Part shown: positions 40,727 to 50,497 of the stretch, piece after piece
How the letters are laid out: the number at the start of each line of letters is the position of its first letter
How positions within the stretch are numbered: the stretch's first letter is position 1
NCBI GenBank assembly: GCA_030148865.1
Contig: JASBSR010000040.1
Location: 1 to 62,517, forward strand
Origin: Gammaproteobacteria bacterium
GTDB lineage: Bacteria; Pseudomonadota; Gammaproteobacteria; SZUA-229
DNA length: 62,517 bases
Direction: 5' to 3'
Translations under genes and position numbers: made by a program
The notes under the pieces: generated by a model
Told to the model about the DNA's origin: nothing
The model's database searches: none
Seen by the model: the letters and a program-made list of their open reading frames with translations, nothing else

Positions 40727-42562
40727 CTAGCCAAGTGCATACATGCTGGGCAGTAATAGTGACAGGCCTAGCCAGACAATGATGGTCAGAGGGACGCCAA
40801 CGCGGACGAAGTCCATAAAGGTGTAACCACCGGCATTCATCACCAGCAAGTTGGTTTTGTAGGCCATGGGCGTAGCGTAGCTCATGTTGGCACCGAAGAG
40901 TACGGCGATAACGAAGGGTTCCGGGTCGAGTGGCAGCTGGTGTGCGATGCTGATGGCGATAGGTGTGCCGATAACAGCGGCAGCATTGTTGGACACAATG
41001 TTGGTCAGGATGGCCATTAATAACATCAGTCCTGAAAGAATCACTGCCGGTGAGGCACCAGTAGCGATGGAGACAAACACCTGTGCCAGATATTCGGCAC
41101 CACCGGTTTTTACCAGTGCTGAGCCCAGTGCCAGACTGGCAACAACAATCAGGACGACCTGGGTGCTGAGAGCCAACGAAGCCTGTCGCCAGGTTAAGCA
41201 ACGCGTGACCAGCATTAACAGCACACCGCAGACCGCACTGATGGCAATGGGTGCCAGGCCCAATGCAGCGACAATGACAATGCCAGCCATGATGAACAGC
41301 GCGGTTAGTGCTTTGTCGGTGTGTGGTAAATCGGCGGTGGCGTCGAGCACCAGCAATTCACCCGTACGTTTGGTTTCAGCGATGGTTTCATTGTGACCCT
41401 GTACCAGCAGAATATCGCCGTTTTGCAAATGGACTTGCTCCAGTTTCTCGCGCATGGTTTCTAATACGCTACCTGCCCGGTGTATCGCCAGCACCAGCAA
41501 CTGGTAACGGTTGGCAAAGTTGAGTTGCCTGAGTGTCATGCCCATTAAGGGTGAGCCCTGCATCACGACAATTTCTGCCATCTGCTGGCCTTCGTCGGAG
41601 AGCGGATGCTCTTCATCGACAGCGTTATCGCCAACATAAAGCGTGGCGCCGAGTGCGCTTTCGAATTCTTTGAGATTCTCCGGGGTATCATTGACTAACA
41701 ATCTATCACCGGCACGGATGATGGCGTCCGGTAATGGCTGGATGAAGGTGCCGCTGCTGCGCATAATGCGAGATACTTCCAATACGCCACCAGTTTTTTC
41801 GATGAGCTCTGACAATGCTTTGTCGACGCCAAAGCTGTCTTCGGGCACCGCGAGTTGCGCCGCAAATATTCTGGGTGAAGTATCGCTGAGTGTGCCCCGA
41901 CGTGTCGGCAACAAACGTGGTGCGATCAGCCACAGATAAACAATCGAGATGCCAGCGACAATGGCGGTGGGCACAAAAAAATCAAACATCTCAAGTCTGC
42001 GCATGCCCATGTCGGCAGCAACTGATACCACTAACAGATTGGTTGAGGTGCCGATAGTAGTGCTCATGCCACCGACCAGCGTCGCAAACCCCATGGGCAT
42101 TAACATGCCAGAAGCCGTTACCCCGGTACGCAATGACACACTGATAAGAATTGGCAACAACAATACAACGATGGGCACGTTATTAACAAAAGCGCTGAGA
42201 AAGCCGCCAACGATAAGTGTCAGCAACATGCTAAATGCCGGGCTGAGTTTCCACAGGCGTGCCAGACTACGACCGAGCGGCTCAAGTGCGCCAGTACGCA
42301 CCAGGCCGCTGCCAGCAATCATCAGTGCAGACACTGCAACCAGAGCTTCGTGGCCAAAGCCGTTAAAAAAATCCACCGCCTCAAGATGTTCACCCTGCGC
42401 CGTCACATAAGGAAACACAGCAAAGCCACTACTCAGTAATACCAGTATGAACAGACTGGAAGTTTCAATGGCAATACGCTCGCGGCTAAACAAATACAGC
42501 GCAAGCACTACCAGCGCCAGTACAGCGATTGCGTGAGGATCAGGGAGCGGCGGCAGGGTCAT
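40727..42562 (-). CDS. SLC13-type permease with two internal TrkA_C domains
   Basis: About 611 aa: membrane helices 1-6 (to about residue 210), two cytosolic TrkA_C/RCK_C domains (about 240-390; PDAIIRAGDRLLVND and LQNGDILLVQGHNETI), then membrane helices 7-12. Hallmarks AFVNNVPIVVLLLPI and SNNAAAVIGTPIAIS. This is the layout of the YfbS/SAC1-like sulfate or Na+:anion transporters. A GTG 21 bp before the chosen ATG is an alternative start. Together with SulP and DASS it makes three anion transporters in the window. Confidence 0.88.
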   Translation of the reverse strand: MTLPPLPDPHAIAVLALVVLALYLFSRERIAIETSSLFILVLLSSGFAVFPYVTAQGEHLEAVDFFNGFGHEALVAVSALMIAGSGLVRTGALEPLGRSLARLWKLSPAFSMLLTLIVGGFLSAFVNNVPIVVLLLPILISVSLRTGVTASGMLMPMGFATLVGGMSTTIGTSTNLLVVSVAADMGMRRLEMFDFFVPTAIVAGISIVYLWLIAPRLLPTRRGTLSDTSPRIFAAQLAVPEDSFGVDKALSELIEKTGGVLEVSRIMRSSGTFIQPLPDAIIRAGDRLLVNDTPENLKEFESALGATLYVGDNAVDEEHPLSDEGQQMAEIVVMQGSPLMGMTLRQLNFANRYQLLVLAIHRAGSVLETMREKLEQVHLQNGDILLVQGHNETIAETKRTGELLVLDATADLPHTDKALTALFIMAGIVIVAALGLAPIAISAVCGVLLMLVTRCLTWRQASLALSTQVVLIVVASLALGSALVKTGGAEYLAQVFVSIATGASPAVILSGLMLLMAILTNIVSNNAAAVIGTPIAISIAHQLPLDPEPFVIAVLFGANMSYATPMAYKTNLLVMNAGGYTFMDFVRVGVPLTIIVWLGLSLLLPSMYALG

Positions 42563-42712
42563 TGGGCATGGTAACTGAATCACAGAGGAAAGGGAAAGAC
42601 GGGAAATAATAAGATGTAGTAGTCACCATCTGATCGTACAGCTCGGATATCGGGTTCTATTAGCTGCTGACACTGGGGATCGACCAGTAAAAAATGTTGT
42701 AATCAATAGCGG

Positions 42713-42779
42713 GCGAAGGATGGTATACAGTGGTGACACAGGATTCTGCTTCGCAAACAATGCTCATCAGAATGACAGG
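42713..42779. repeat. family B palindromic repeat
   Basis: GCGAAGGATGG at the left, AGGATTCTGCTTCGC in the middle, GCTCATCAGAATGACAGG at the right. The right side is very like the copy at 16687-16750. It lies between the SLC13 gene and the decayed methyltransferase. Confidence 0.65.
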
Positions 42780-42809
42780 CTGGGGCGGTGTCATCCTGAA
42801 TGACAGTGG

Positions 42810-43313
42810 CTAAATCGTAGGGAATGATTTGAATAGCTGTTTTATAGCTAGCCCAAAGGTGTAGTGTTTCCAGGAGAGCGGCGGTATTACCCGGCCTGTA
42901 GCTTCGTAGTGTTTGATGAGAATATCGGCCATGGGCATGGAGGCTTCGCCGGCGAAGCTGCCGGTGGCGATATCGAAGGTGGCTTCGTCGAATTCGAGGT
43001 TTTCCAGACCCATCTGGCGGAATTCTGTGTTGCTTAAGCTTTTGGCAGCGGCTTTGCTTCTGGCCTGGGTGAGCATGCCGCTGGAAAGATCGATGCCGGT
43101 GACTTTGCCCTGGCTGAGTTGTTCGGCAGCGGCGAGCACGACCACGCCGGTGCCGGTGCAGATGTCGAGTAGCTGATCCGCGGGGGTTAGTTGCAGGTGT
43201 GCGATCAGGCGTTTGGCGGTTTCGGGCAAGCAGCATAACGAGGGGTGGTCGTAGCCGACAGCGACGGTGTCGAAGCCCTGCTAGATCATCTGTTTCCGGT
43301 CGATGTCCATCAT
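42810..43313 (-). pseudogene. decayed class I SAM-dependent methyltransferase
   Basis: A UbiE-like methyltransferase in ruins. ATG at 43311-43313 opens MMDIDRKQMI and hits an amber TAG at codon 11. The same frame continues QGFDTVAVGYDHPS, PETAKRLI, and the SAM-binding LLDICTGTGVVVLAAAEQL and VTGIDLSSGMLTQAR. After FDIATGSF the expected middle of the protein is missing, and the text jumps to the C-terminal-like ILIKHYEATGRVIPPLSWK before an unrelated end. One nonsense change plus at least one internal deletion make a working enzyme unlikely. It is flanked on both sides by family B repeats. Confidence 0.8.
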
Positions 43314-43465
43314 TTGTCCTGTTGACTATATAGGGTTCACCGCTGTGGAGCCGGGGTTGATACTACCACAGTCGTTGAACGGGAATGGGTGGCTGGGGAG
43401 TGGATGAATAATGAAGAAGATGGATCTCCGCCAAAAGTATGCGGGAATGACGGAACCGCTAACAT

Positions 43466-43545
43466 GTCATTCTGATGAGCGTTTTGTGCGAGGAAGAATC
43501 TAGAACCATTGAGACATAAGATCCTTCGCTGTCGCTCATGATGAC
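43466..43545. repeat. family B palindromic repeat, near-complete hairpin
   Basis: The clearest family B copy: GTCATTCTGATGAGCG ... GAAGAATCT pairs imperfectly with AGATCCTTCGC ... CTCATGATGAC. A fragment of family A (ending GCGGGAATGAC, about 43424-43452) precedes it. The whole gene-free stretch 43314-43649 consists of these repeats and nothing else I can name. Confidence 0.75.
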
Positions 43546-43649
43546 AGGAAACTCTGAATAACCGGTATGCATTGGCATAATGGCTCTGGTGCAGGCGCTG
43601 AAATGCCGGGTCGGGGTCAGCGGCACGAGGTAAGTTCAAGCGTTAGAAC

Positions 43650-44027
43650 TCAGGCTTTTTCCACCAGCTCCACAGCATTGCCATCGAGATCACGACAGAA
43701 GGCAGCCTTGCGCCCGGATGTGCTATTGCTGACTACGATGCCTGCGGTTTCGAGTCGGGCCATGAGTGCGTCGAGATCGCTCACCACCAGCGCGAGATGA
43801 CGATCTCGACCGCCGTGGGCGGGGCGATTATCGACAGGATCAGGGTTGGCCAGCTCCAGCAGATGGATCTGGCCATTGCCGACATTGAGCCAGGCCCCGG
43901 GGTAGCCGAGGTCGGGACGCGCAAAGTCAGTCTCGAGACCGAGGATGCCGCAGTAAAATTCCAGCGCCCGTGGGGTGCTTTGCACAATGAGGCTGATGTG
44001 GTCGATGCGGGTGATGAGGGGTTTCAT
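43650..44027 (-). CDS. VOC-superfamily (glyoxalase-like) protein
   Basis: About 125 aa from the ATG at 44027 (MKPLITRIDHISLIV); a longer frame upstream is repeat sequence. Two beta-alpha-beta-beta-beta modules with the metal-ligand positions of VOC enzymes: His10 (IDHISL), Glu in HLLELANP, His in DRHLALVV and Glu in GNAVELVE. This looks like a complete metal site, so a glyoxalase, dioxygenase or fosfomycin-type thiol transferase activity are all possible. The exact substrate cannot be told. Confidence 0.78.
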   Translation of the reverse strand: MKPLITRIDHISLIVQSTPRALEFYCGILGLETDFARPDLGYPGAWLNVGNGQIHLLELANPDPVDNRPAHGGRDRHLALVVSDLDALMARLETAGIVVSNSTSGRKAAFCRDLDGNAVELVEKA

Positions 44028-44055
44028 ATGGGATCCAAACAAAAACATGAGATTA

Positions 44056-44195
44056 ACCGCAAAGACGCAAAGGACGCAAAGGAAACCTAATGACATTAGG
44101 TCGTCATCCCCGCGAAGGCGGGAATGACAAACCAAAAGCTATCGGATGGCAGGTTTTAACAATAGCAGTTGTCTTCGCTTTGCGTTCTTTGCGAT
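44056..44195. repeat. composite repeat: GCAAAG-type arms around a family A hairpin
   Basis: Left arm ACCGCAAAGACGCAAAGG and right arm TCGCTTTGCGTTCTTTGCG are inverted relative to each other. In the middle is a 26-bp family A hairpin (44103-44128, GTCATCCCCGC ... GGGAATGAC). It fills the VOC-dapC divergent region; a TATAAT at 44254-44259 downstream of it could serve dapC. Confidence 0.7.
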
Positions 44196-44296
44196 CCAAT
44201 TTCTTTCAGATTTACCCACACCTCCCGGAGCGGATATCGGCGGCTATTTCCCGTATAATGCGCCGCTCAGCCTGGCGACGACACTATATATACGCA

Positions 44297-45490
44297 ATGA
44301 ACCCGTTTCTGCAGAAACTCCAGCCCTACCCGTTTGAGAAACTGTCGGCGCTCAAATTCGGCTGCACGCCGCCTGATCTGCCCCATATCGCGCTCGCCAT
44401 CGGCGAGCCCAGGCACCTGGCTCCGGCGTTTGTGCTCGAAGCCCTGTGCGCGAATCTGGATGGCATCAGCCAGTACCCATTGACCCGCGGCATACCTGAA
44501 TTACGCGGCACCATCGCGCGCTGGCTGGAACAGCGCTTCAGGCTGGGCGCACAGGCGGTCGATGCCGACAGCCAGGTGCTGCCGGTGAACGGCACCCGCG
44601 AAGCACTGTTTGCCTTTGCCCAGGCGGTGGTGAATGCCGGAGCCAGCGAAAGCGTGCTCATGCCCAACCCCTTCTACCAAATTTACGAAGGTGCAGCTTA
44701 TCTTGCTGGCGCGACGCCGGTGTTTTACAACACCGCTGCCGCCACCGGCTATTTGCCCGACTTCGACGCCATCAGCGATGACGACTGGTGTCGTTGTCGC
44801 TTACTCTATATATGCAGCCCTGGAAATCCGACCGGCGCGGTGATCCCCAAAGCCACCCTGATAAAGCTGATCGAAAAATCCAAGCAGTTTGATTTCATCA
44901 TCGCTTCGGACGAATGCTATTCTGAAATTTATTTTGCTGAAACCACCCCGCCCACCGGTTTACTGGAAGCGGCGCTGGCCTGCGGCAATACCAGTTTTGA
45001 AAACTGCGTGGTGTTTCACAGTCTGTCCAAGCGCTCGAACCTGCCGGGCATGCGTTCCGGCTTTGTCGCCGGTGATGCCAAAATATTGAAACAGTTTTTG
45101 CTCTACCGCACCTATCACGGCTGTGCCATGCCGCCACCAGTGCAACAGGCCAGCATCAGCGCCTGGCGCGATGAACAGCACGTGATTGAAAATCGCAAAC
45201 TGTACCAGCAAAAGTTTGACACAGTGATTGAAATTTTAAGCCCGGTGATTAAAGTGGCTAAACCGGATGCGGGATTTTATCTCTGGCTGAATACGCCAAT
45301 CGATGATACCGAATTTGCGAAGCAATTATTTACCAAGCAAAACATCACGGTATTGCCCGGCAGTTATCTGTCACGCGAAACCCATGGCGTAAACCCCGGC
45401 CACAAACACGTGCGCATGGCGCTGGTGGCACCACTAGATGAGTGCATCACCGCAGCGAAACGGCTTAGAACGTTTATTAAAGGCCTGTAA
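44297..45490 (+). CDS. dapC: succinyldiaminopimelate transaminase
   Basis: 397 aa from the ATG at 44297 ([16 protein letters not shown]); the open frame runs further upstream through repeat sequence. Fold type I aminotransferase: [53 protein letters not shown] and the PLP lysine in [17 protein letters not shown]. It is followed by dapD, which fixes the call as DapC, the N-succinyl-LL-2,6-diaminoheptanedioate step of lysine/DAP synthesis. Confidence 0.92.
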   Translation: MNPFLQKLQPYPFEKLSALKFGCTPPDLPHIALAIGEPRHLAPAFVLEALCANLDGISQYPLTRGIPELRGTIARWLEQRFRLGAQAVDADSQVLPVNGTREALFAFAQAVVNAGASESVLMPNPFYQIYEGAAYLAGATPVFYNTAAATGYLPDFDAISDDDWCRCRLLYICSPGNPTGAVIPKATLIKLIEKSKQFDFIIASDECYSEIYFAETTPPTGLLEAALACGNTSFENCVVFHSLSKRSNLPGMRSGFVAGDAKILKQFLLYRTYHGCAMPPPVQQASISAWRDEQHVIENRKLYQQKFDTVIEILSPVIKVAKPDAGFYLWLNTPIDDTEFAKQLFTKQNITVLPGSYLSRETHGVNPGHKHVRMALVAPLDECITAAKRLRTFIKGL

Positions 45491-45510
45491 AAGCTAAAAG
45501 CATAAAGAGA

Positions 45511-45644
45511 AACCACACGGAGAACACAGAGACTTATTTTGATAAAAGCCTCGACACCTTATGTCGTCATCCCCGCTTTCGCAGGGATGACGAACAAGGC
45601 GGGATCACAGGTTTAACAATAAACTTTTCTCTGTGCCTCTGTGG
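45511..45644. repeat. composite repeat: CACAGAG-type arms around a family A hairpin
   Basis: Left arm AACCACACGGAGAACACAGA and right arm TCTCTGTGCCTCTGTGGT are inverted copies. The central hairpin 45566-45591 is GTCATCCCCGC ... CAGGGATGAC. Sits between dapC and dapD, so it will be transcribed if they are one operon. Confidence 0.75.
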
Positions 45645-45681
45645 TATTGCTTCTAAATTATTTGAATTTTTGGAGAACAAC

Positions 45682-46506
45682 ATGAGCGACATACAACAAA
45701 TTATCGAAGAAGCCTTTGAGCGCCGCGCAGAGATCACCCCACGCAATGTCGAAACCCGAGTTTCGGATGCGGTCATGGAAGCCGTCGGCATGCTCGATTC
45801 GGGCGCGGCGCGGGTTGCAGATAAGTCCAGCGGCAGCTGGGTGGTGAATGAATGGCTGAAAAAAGCCGTGCTGCTGTCGTTTCGTATTAACGACAACGAA
45901 TTCATCAAGGGCGGTTTCACCAATTACTACGACAAGGTGAATTCCAAGTTTGCCGATCACAACACCCGCAGCTTTCGTGATTCCGGCGTGCGCGTGGTGC
46001 CACCGGCAACTGCGCGTTTCGGTTCTTACCTTGCACCCAGCGTGGTATTAATGCCGTCTTACGTCAACATCGGCGCCTATATCGATAGCGGCACCATGGT
46101 GGATACCTGGGCAACCGTCGGTTCCTGCGCACAGATCGGCAAAAACGTGCATCTCTCCGGCGGCGTTGGCATCGGCGGCGTACTGGAGCCTTTACAGGCA
46201 GCACCCACTATCATCGAAGACAACTGTTTCATCGGTGCCCGCTCGGAAGTGGTGGAAGGCGTCATCGTCGAACAAGGCTCGGTGATTTCCATGGGCGTCT
46301 ACATCGGCCAGAGCACCAAGATCTTCAATCGCGAAACCGGTGAGATTACTTACGGTCGCATTCCTGCCGGCTCGGTCGTGGTCTCCGGCAATCTGCCTTC
46401 AAAAGATGGAAGCTACAGCCTGTACTGTGCTGTGATCGTGAAACAGGTGGACGAAAAGACCCGCGGTAAAGTGGGTTTGAATGAACTGCTGCGTGACATT
46501 GAATAA
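45682..46506 (+). CDS. dapD: tetrahydrodipicolinate N-succinyltransferase
   Basis: 274 aa from the ATG at 45682, which has GGAG 7 nt upstream. N-terminal helical domain, then left-handed beta-helix hexapeptide repeats (for example [16 protein letters not shown] and [21 protein letters not shown]) and the C-terminal strand with GKVGLNELL. Transfers succinyl from succinyl-CoA to tetrahydrodipicolinate, the step before DapC. Length and sequence match E. coli DapD. Confidence 0.96.
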   Translation: MSDIQQIIEEAFERRAEITPRNVETRVSDAVMEAVGMLDSGAARVADKSSGSWVVNEWLKKAVLLSFRINDNEFIKGGFTNYYDKVNSKFADHNTRSFRDSGVRVVPPATARFGSYLAPSVVLMPSYVNIGAYIDSGTMVDTWATVGSCAQIGKNVHLSGGVGIGGVLEPLQAAPTIIEDNCFIGARSEVVEGVIVEQGSVISMGVYIGQSTKIFNRETGEITYGRIPAGSVVVSGNLPSKDGSYSLYCAVIVKQVDEKTRGKVGLNELLRDIE

Positions 46507-46569
46507 AAACTCTTAAAAAAGTCACAAGCAAAACCGCAGAGATAAAGAGTCGCTAGTGTTTCCAGCTCT

Positions 46570-46692
46570 GTCATTCCGTCGCATGCCGGAATGACAGCAA
46601 CTCTTCTGTTATTCTGAGTCGACTTTCTTTTGACGAAGAATCTCGAACTATGGTGGTATTAGATCCTTCGCAAAAGCAGCTCAGGGTAACAG
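46570..46692. repeat. family A hairpin followed by a family B element
   Basis: 46570-46595 is GTCATTCCGTC ... CCGGAATGAC (family A). 46607-46692 is a family B element (TTATTCTGAGTCGAC ... GAAGAATCT ... AGATCCTTCGC ... CTCAGGGTAACAG). A possible left arm of the CACAGAG class (CCGCAGAGATAAAGAG, about 46535) precedes them. Confidence 0.7.
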
Positions 46693-46756
46693 CCATTTTT
46701 CGCCATTGTTGCTTTTTGCGTTCATTTTCGGCAATTATTTTTTACAGGTTTACACA

Positions 46757-47095
46757 ATGATTAAAATGTACGGCATTCCTAATTGCGATACCATCAAGAA
46801 AGCCCGCAAGTGGCTGGATGCGCATGGTGTGGAGTTTGAATTTCACGATTACAAAAAAGCCGGTGTGCCGGAAACCGATTTAAAGAAGTGGAGCAAGCAA
46901 GTCGGCTGGGAAGTCTTACTCAATCGTCGCGGCACGACCTGGCGTAAACTGGATGACAAAACCAAAGACTCGATCAACGAAGCCGCCGCGATCAAACTCA
47001 TGCTGGCGCAGCCCAGCATCATCAAACGCCCGGTACTGGTAGCGGGCAAGACAGTGCTGGTGGGTTTTGACGAAGCTGAATATAAAAACCTTTAA
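46757..47095 (+). CDS. ArsC/Spx-family reductase-like protein (YffB type)
   Basis: 112 aa from the ATG at 46757 (MIKMYGIPNCDTIKKARKWL). Thioredoxin-like ArsC fold with the single N-terminal Cys in PNCDTIKKA, LLNRRGTTWRKL and RPVLVAGKTVLVGFDE. A gene of this kind following dapD is a common gammaproteobacterial arrangement (YffB). It is probably a glutathione-dependent thiol reductase; arsenate as the true substrate is doubtful because no ars genes are present. Confidence 0.85.
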   Translation: MIKMYGIPNCDTIKKARKWLDAHGVEFEFHDYKKAGVPETDLKKWSKQVGWEVLLNRRGTTWRKLDDKTKDSINEAAAIKLMLAQPSIIKRPVLVAGKTVLVGFDEAEYKNL

Positions 47096-47185
47096 AGATT
47101 CGAAGCGACAAATTCGACTGGATCGAATTTGAACACGTGTTTTATACGCGGCCCGAAGGGTAAAGGGCAGGAAGCCCGGAATAAA

Positions 47186-47340
47186 CTACAGAGTACACGA
47201 AGAAGAAATCCTCCTGGTATTCTTAGTTTTGTCATTCTGGTGAATACCTGAATCTAGAGTTATTGTGCAGCTCTACTGGATTCCGGCATGCGCCGGAATG
47301 ACGCCGGACATAAAATTTTTTTCTGCACCTCTGTGGTTCA
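47186..47340. repeat. composite repeat: CACAGAG-type arms around a long family A element
   Basis: Left arm CTACAGAGTACACGAAG and right arm CTGCACCTCTGTGGTTCA. The core 47231-47302 is the long form of family A, GTCATTCTGG ... CTGGATTCCGG ... CCGGAATGAC. It separates the convergent arsC-like gene and the 47365-47901 gene, and could serve as a two-way transcription barrier. Confidence 0.75.
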
Positions 47341-47364
47341 TTTTCTAAGCTTCTACGTTTTTAA

Positions 47365-47901
47365 TCAGACCTCAGCCGAACTAGTGACCTCAACGTGCTC
47401 GAATGAGTCGCGTAGCCATCTGAAGATCATTTTCCTGGCATAGACTTCGGCTTTGCGTTCTGCCAGATCCGTGTCTTTGCGCAGCATCGATAGAATCAAC
47501 TCTAACTTAATCGTATTGGGTGTATAAAACTGAGTGAGTTTTTCCAGCGCGTCTTTCTGGTTGGGGCGCACCGGTGGCATGGAGAAAGCCTGGGTCTGGA
47601 CGGTTTCGAACTGCACAGTGGAAAAGATCGGTCGCAGTTTTTTTTGCACTTCTTCGCGCACCAGTTTACTCACCAGCCAGGCGATTTGTTCGGCGCTGTC
47701 GAGCAGGTCTTTGTCCAGCACATCAACATTTCGAAAATATTCCAGCGCCGGGTAGTAACCCAGTGCCTGCTTGTGCGCGTAAGCATCAATTGCCTGCGCC
47801 AACTCAACACCGACGCGCTGCGGCGAGCATGGTAGATGTTGACTGAGGTCATCTTCAGAGACGGTGATCAAAACACCAACCCGAGCACGATCAATATACA
47901 C
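47365..47901 (-). CDS. conserved-looking protein of unknown function downstream of dsrS-like
   Basis: 178 aa, soluble, mostly helical, moderately charged, no motif I recognise (ITVSEDDLSQHLPCSPQRVG; VREEVQKKLRPIF; LTQFYTPNTIKLELIL). Initiation appears to be GTG at 47901, one base after the stop of the DsrS-like gene, with the upstream AGCTGAGG as ribosome-binding site. Tight coupling implies a shared function with that protein. It is the last gene of the operon before a repeat. Confidence 0.7.
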   Translation of the reverse strand: MYIDRARVGVLITVSEDDLSQHLPCSPQRVGVELAQAIDAYAHKQALGYYPALEYFRNVDVLDKDLLDSAEQIAWLVSKLVREEVQKKLRPIFSTVQFETVQTQAFSMPPVRPNQKDALEKLTQFYTPNTIKLELILSMLRKDTDLAERKAEVYARKMIFRWLRDSFEHVEVTSSAEV

Positions 47902-47902
47902 C

Positions 47903-49021
47903 TCAGCTCTTGCCCTGAAAAACGCCGAGTTGTTCGAGAATGGGGTCGGTGAGATGTTTGATTTTTTTGCGCATCACAGTGCCGACGGCATCGGTAATGG
48001 CAAATACCGGATTGAGCAAGTACACGCTGAGACTGCCGAGAATCAACAACGCACGGATCTCAGCTTTTAACTGTGGCGCAGCTGCCAGCACTGCGGCGAT
48101 ATCTTCGCTGCATTCTTCGCAGCGGCTATCGGCAGCCGTAGAAATGTGTTCGATGTTATCGCCTGCACAGCCTTCGAGCTTGATCACTGAAAAATAATTC
48201 GCAATAGCGTCGAACAAAGACTCCACCACCTGCTGATCGCTGAGTTTGGCGAGCGCGGCTTCGGCAGTTTTAACAAAGGCCTGCCCCTGCGCGCTATGAA
48301 GTTTGAGCAACAAGGCGGCGAGCGCATTGTCAGCTTCAATTAATGGCTTTAGTTTGCTTTCTAATTCATCGTAATCATCACGCGCGTCAGCATTATCGGG
48401 TAGATCATCCGGCAGGGTATGCAAAAAACCGACATAAAAGCTGCGTTTGGCTTTGGCGCGTTTCCACAGACTGTTGCGCTCCTGCTCACTTATCAAACCC
48501 GGTTGCAACACCAGACGTACTGATTCGATCATCGCACGTTGATCTTCTTCAAACGGCAAAAATTCCAGCAGGAACTCTGCCAGCACTTTGCCGGTCTTGC
48601 CGCTGACGATGGCGGCTTTTTCCAGCATGCGGCGCGCGTTCTCGGCGCTGGGCATGGCCCACCATGCACGTTCCGCGAGTTCGTCGGATAAACCTTTGGC
48701 ATGCACTGCGGCGACCACGGCTTCAGGTTCACCGAGTAATAATAATTGCCCCAGAGTTTCTTCGCGCGCCTGCCCCATGCGCGTCCAGCGTTTTAGATAT
48801 ACAGGATAACCACCGGGCGATCCCATGACATGGGTCGAGAACACGGCTTTGACCTGTTTGATGTATTTGTCGTCTTTGCAATTGGGGTTGAGCGGCACTT
48901 TGGCTTCACCTCGCTCGGTGAGCGCGTAGACGATCATTTTCGATTCGTCGATGCGCACTGCCTGCAGGTTTTGGGCAAGCAGAACATTAATACGCAAACT
49001 GTCTTCAGCTGATAAATCCAT
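47903..49021 (-). CDS. dsrS: probable sulfur-oxidation protein DsrS
   Basis: 372 aa, cytoplasmic, no membrane segment until a weakly hydrophobic stretch near residue 325. The N-terminal text (NLQAVRIDESKMIVYALTER; HVMGSPGGYPVYLKRWTRMG; LLLLGEPEAVVAAVH; AWWAMPSAENARRMLE) resembles what I recall of DsrS, the last gene of the Allochromatium vinosum dsr cluster, and the length matches its ~41 kDa. A cysteine group (EGCAGDN, CEECSED) lies near residues 290-320. DsrS affects Dsr protein production in A. vinosum, and its biochemistry is unknown. Here it is detached from dsrAB by about 11 kb and sits in an AAA+/VWA operon. Confidence 0.65.
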   Translation of the reverse strand: MDLSAEDSLRINVLLAQNLQAVRIDESKMIVYALTERGEAKVPLNPNCKDDKYIKQVKAVFSTHVMGSPGGYPVYLKRWTRMGQAREETLGQLLLLGEPEAVVAAVHAKGLSDELAERAWWAMPSAENARRMLEKAAIVSGKTGKVLAEFLLEFLPFEEDQRAMIESVRLVLQPGLISEQERNSLWKRAKAKRSFYVGFLHTLPDDLPDNADARDDYDELESKLKPLIEADNALAALLLKLHSAQGQAFVKTAEAALAKLSDQQVVESLFDAIANYFSVIKLEGCAGDNIEHISTAADSRCEECSEDIAAVLAAAPQLKAEIRALLILGSLSVYLLNPVFAITDAVGTVMRKKIKHLTDPILEQLGVFQGKS

Positions 49022-49040
49022 AATATTAAAAACTAGTTAT

Positions 49041-49206
49041 TTGCCACAGAAATCACAGAGGGTAAGCATTAAAAACTAAATTCGTCCACAGATGAACACA
49101 AATAAAAGTAAATATTGATGTTAGCATTTACTAATACAAGGTTTATCTGCGTTCATCTGTGGATACAGTTTTTGATTTAATTATGCTCAGTAACCTCTGT
49201 GATTCA
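49041..49206. repeat. CACAGAG-type nested inverted repeat without inserted core
   Basis: Outer arms TTGCCACAGAAATCACAGAGG / CCTCTGTGATTCATTG; inner arms AACTAAATTCGTCCACAGAT / ATCTGTGGATACAGTTTTTG. About 165 bp able to form one long hairpin between the VWA and dsrS-like genes. It is the closest relative of the element at 56860-57186, which carries an extra family A element. Confidence 0.8.
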
Positions 49207-49212
49207 TTGTTT

Positions 49213-50487
49213 TCAATTTAGCTGTACGCGCTGGCCGAAGGGGACTTTGGCTTTGCCTTTGACCAGCCAGCTCACCGGGTAGCCGGGTTCTGATTCAGGG
49301 AAGATGCCTTCGGCATCGGTGAAATAAATTACCAGCCCTGGCGCGTTGTCCTGCGCGTCAACCCAGTCGAATACCGGGCGGAAGCTGGTGCCGCCACCAC
49401 CGCGCAGTTCAACATCGAAAGTAAATTCATCCCAGGCTTCAAAGATCCAGGGGCAGCCGTAGTTTAAATCTGAATCGCAGGTCAGCAGCGTCACCCGCGC
49501 GCGCACCTGACTCTTAATCGCATCGACTTCGCTGATAAACGCCTGTATTTCCTCGGCGCTGATCGAACCGCTAGTATCAATTGCCACTACGATATTGGTT
49601 TCGTGACTGCGCAGCGTGGGATACACCGCGGGATCACCGCGCCGTGCCGAAGGCCGTGCATAACTATAATCATCGCGCGCGGTGGCCGACATATAACGCG
49701 CTAGCAACATGCGCCAGGGTAACTGCGGCTGCAACAAATAATCCACCATGCGCGCCATTTCGCCTTCCAGCTTGCCCGACTGCAGCGCCTGTTGCGCCGC
49801 ACCCGCCATGCGTTGCTGCCATTGCACACTGAGCGCGTCGAGTTCCTGCGGATTCATCGCTGCCGGTGCCGGCGCGCCGCCTTTGCCCTTGTCTTTGCCC
49901 TGGCCCTGATCGTCGGGCGATTCTTTCTGGTCGCCCTGGCCATCCTGCTGATCATTGCGCTGGCGCTCCTGATTGCCTTTGTCTGCGCCCTCACCTTTTT
50001 GCGAATCGTTATCGTGATTATCAGACGAGTCACTGGCCTGCTGTTCGAGATCGCGCTCACCACTGTTGTCGTTATCTTCCAGACAGGGGTAGATTTCTTC
50101 CGCGGTCATGCCTTCGTAATCGCGCAAATACATCACATCGGGCACCGGCTTTAAGCCGTCCTTGATCAGCAAGGGCGTCACTGCATAAGCGCAGGCCAGA
50201 TCCCAGCGATGCCCGATACGATGACCACGGCGATGAAAATGCGACAGCGCACAATGCAGCGCCTGCTGCGACAGCGCGAACTGAGTTTGTTCGGCATCAA
50301 GCGCGTCGATGTAGTCGTTGTTGTAATAAAAGGTTTTACCGTCAGTGAAAGTGGTGTCACACCAGGACGGATCACCGGGTACCATAGGCAGGCGCAGCAC
50401 CAGCGCACCTAAAAAGGGCTTATCCAGAATCAACCGTGTTCTGGCAGTGGCGAGTTTGGTTTCAACGTCGGGGTATTGTGGGTTCAT
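49213..50487 (-). CDS. VWA-domain protein with putative metallopeptidase-like N-terminus (DUF2201 type)
   Basis: 424 aa. N-terminal ~150 residues: helical metallopeptidase-like domain (ALHCALSHFHRRGHRIGHRW, DLACAYAVTPLL). Residues ~165-235: a very polar Asp/Gln/Lys/Gly linker. C-terminal ~190: VWA-like domain with the MIDAS core DTSGS (VVAIDTSGSISAEE) and TDAEG. This is the usual partner of MoxR-type AAA+ ATPases, and one lies 147 bp upstream. Such pairs insert metals or remodel enzymes; the client here could be a sulfur-metabolism protein. Confidence 0.85.
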   Translation of the reverse strand: MNPQYPDVETKLATARTRLILDKPFLGALVLRLPMVPGDPSWCDTTFTDGKTFYYNNDYIDALDAEQTQFALSQQALHCALSHFHRRGHRIGHRWDLACAYAVTPLLIKDGLKPVPDVMYLRDYEGMTAEEIYPCLEDNDNSGERDLEQQASDSSDNHDNDSQKGEGADKGNQERQRNDQQDGQGDQKESPDDQGQGKDKGKGGAPAPAAMNPQELDALSVQWQQRMAGAAQQALQSGKLEGEMARMVDYLLQPQLPWRMLLARYMSATARDDYSYARPSARRGDPAVYPTLRSHETNIVVAIDTSGSISAEEIQAFISEVDAIKSQVRARVTLLTCDSDLNYGCPWIFEAWDEFTFDVELRGGGGTSFRPVFDWVDAQDNAPGLVIYFTDAEGIFPESEPGYPVSWLVKGKAKVPFGQRVQLN

Positions 50488-50497
50488 TAAAAGCTAT

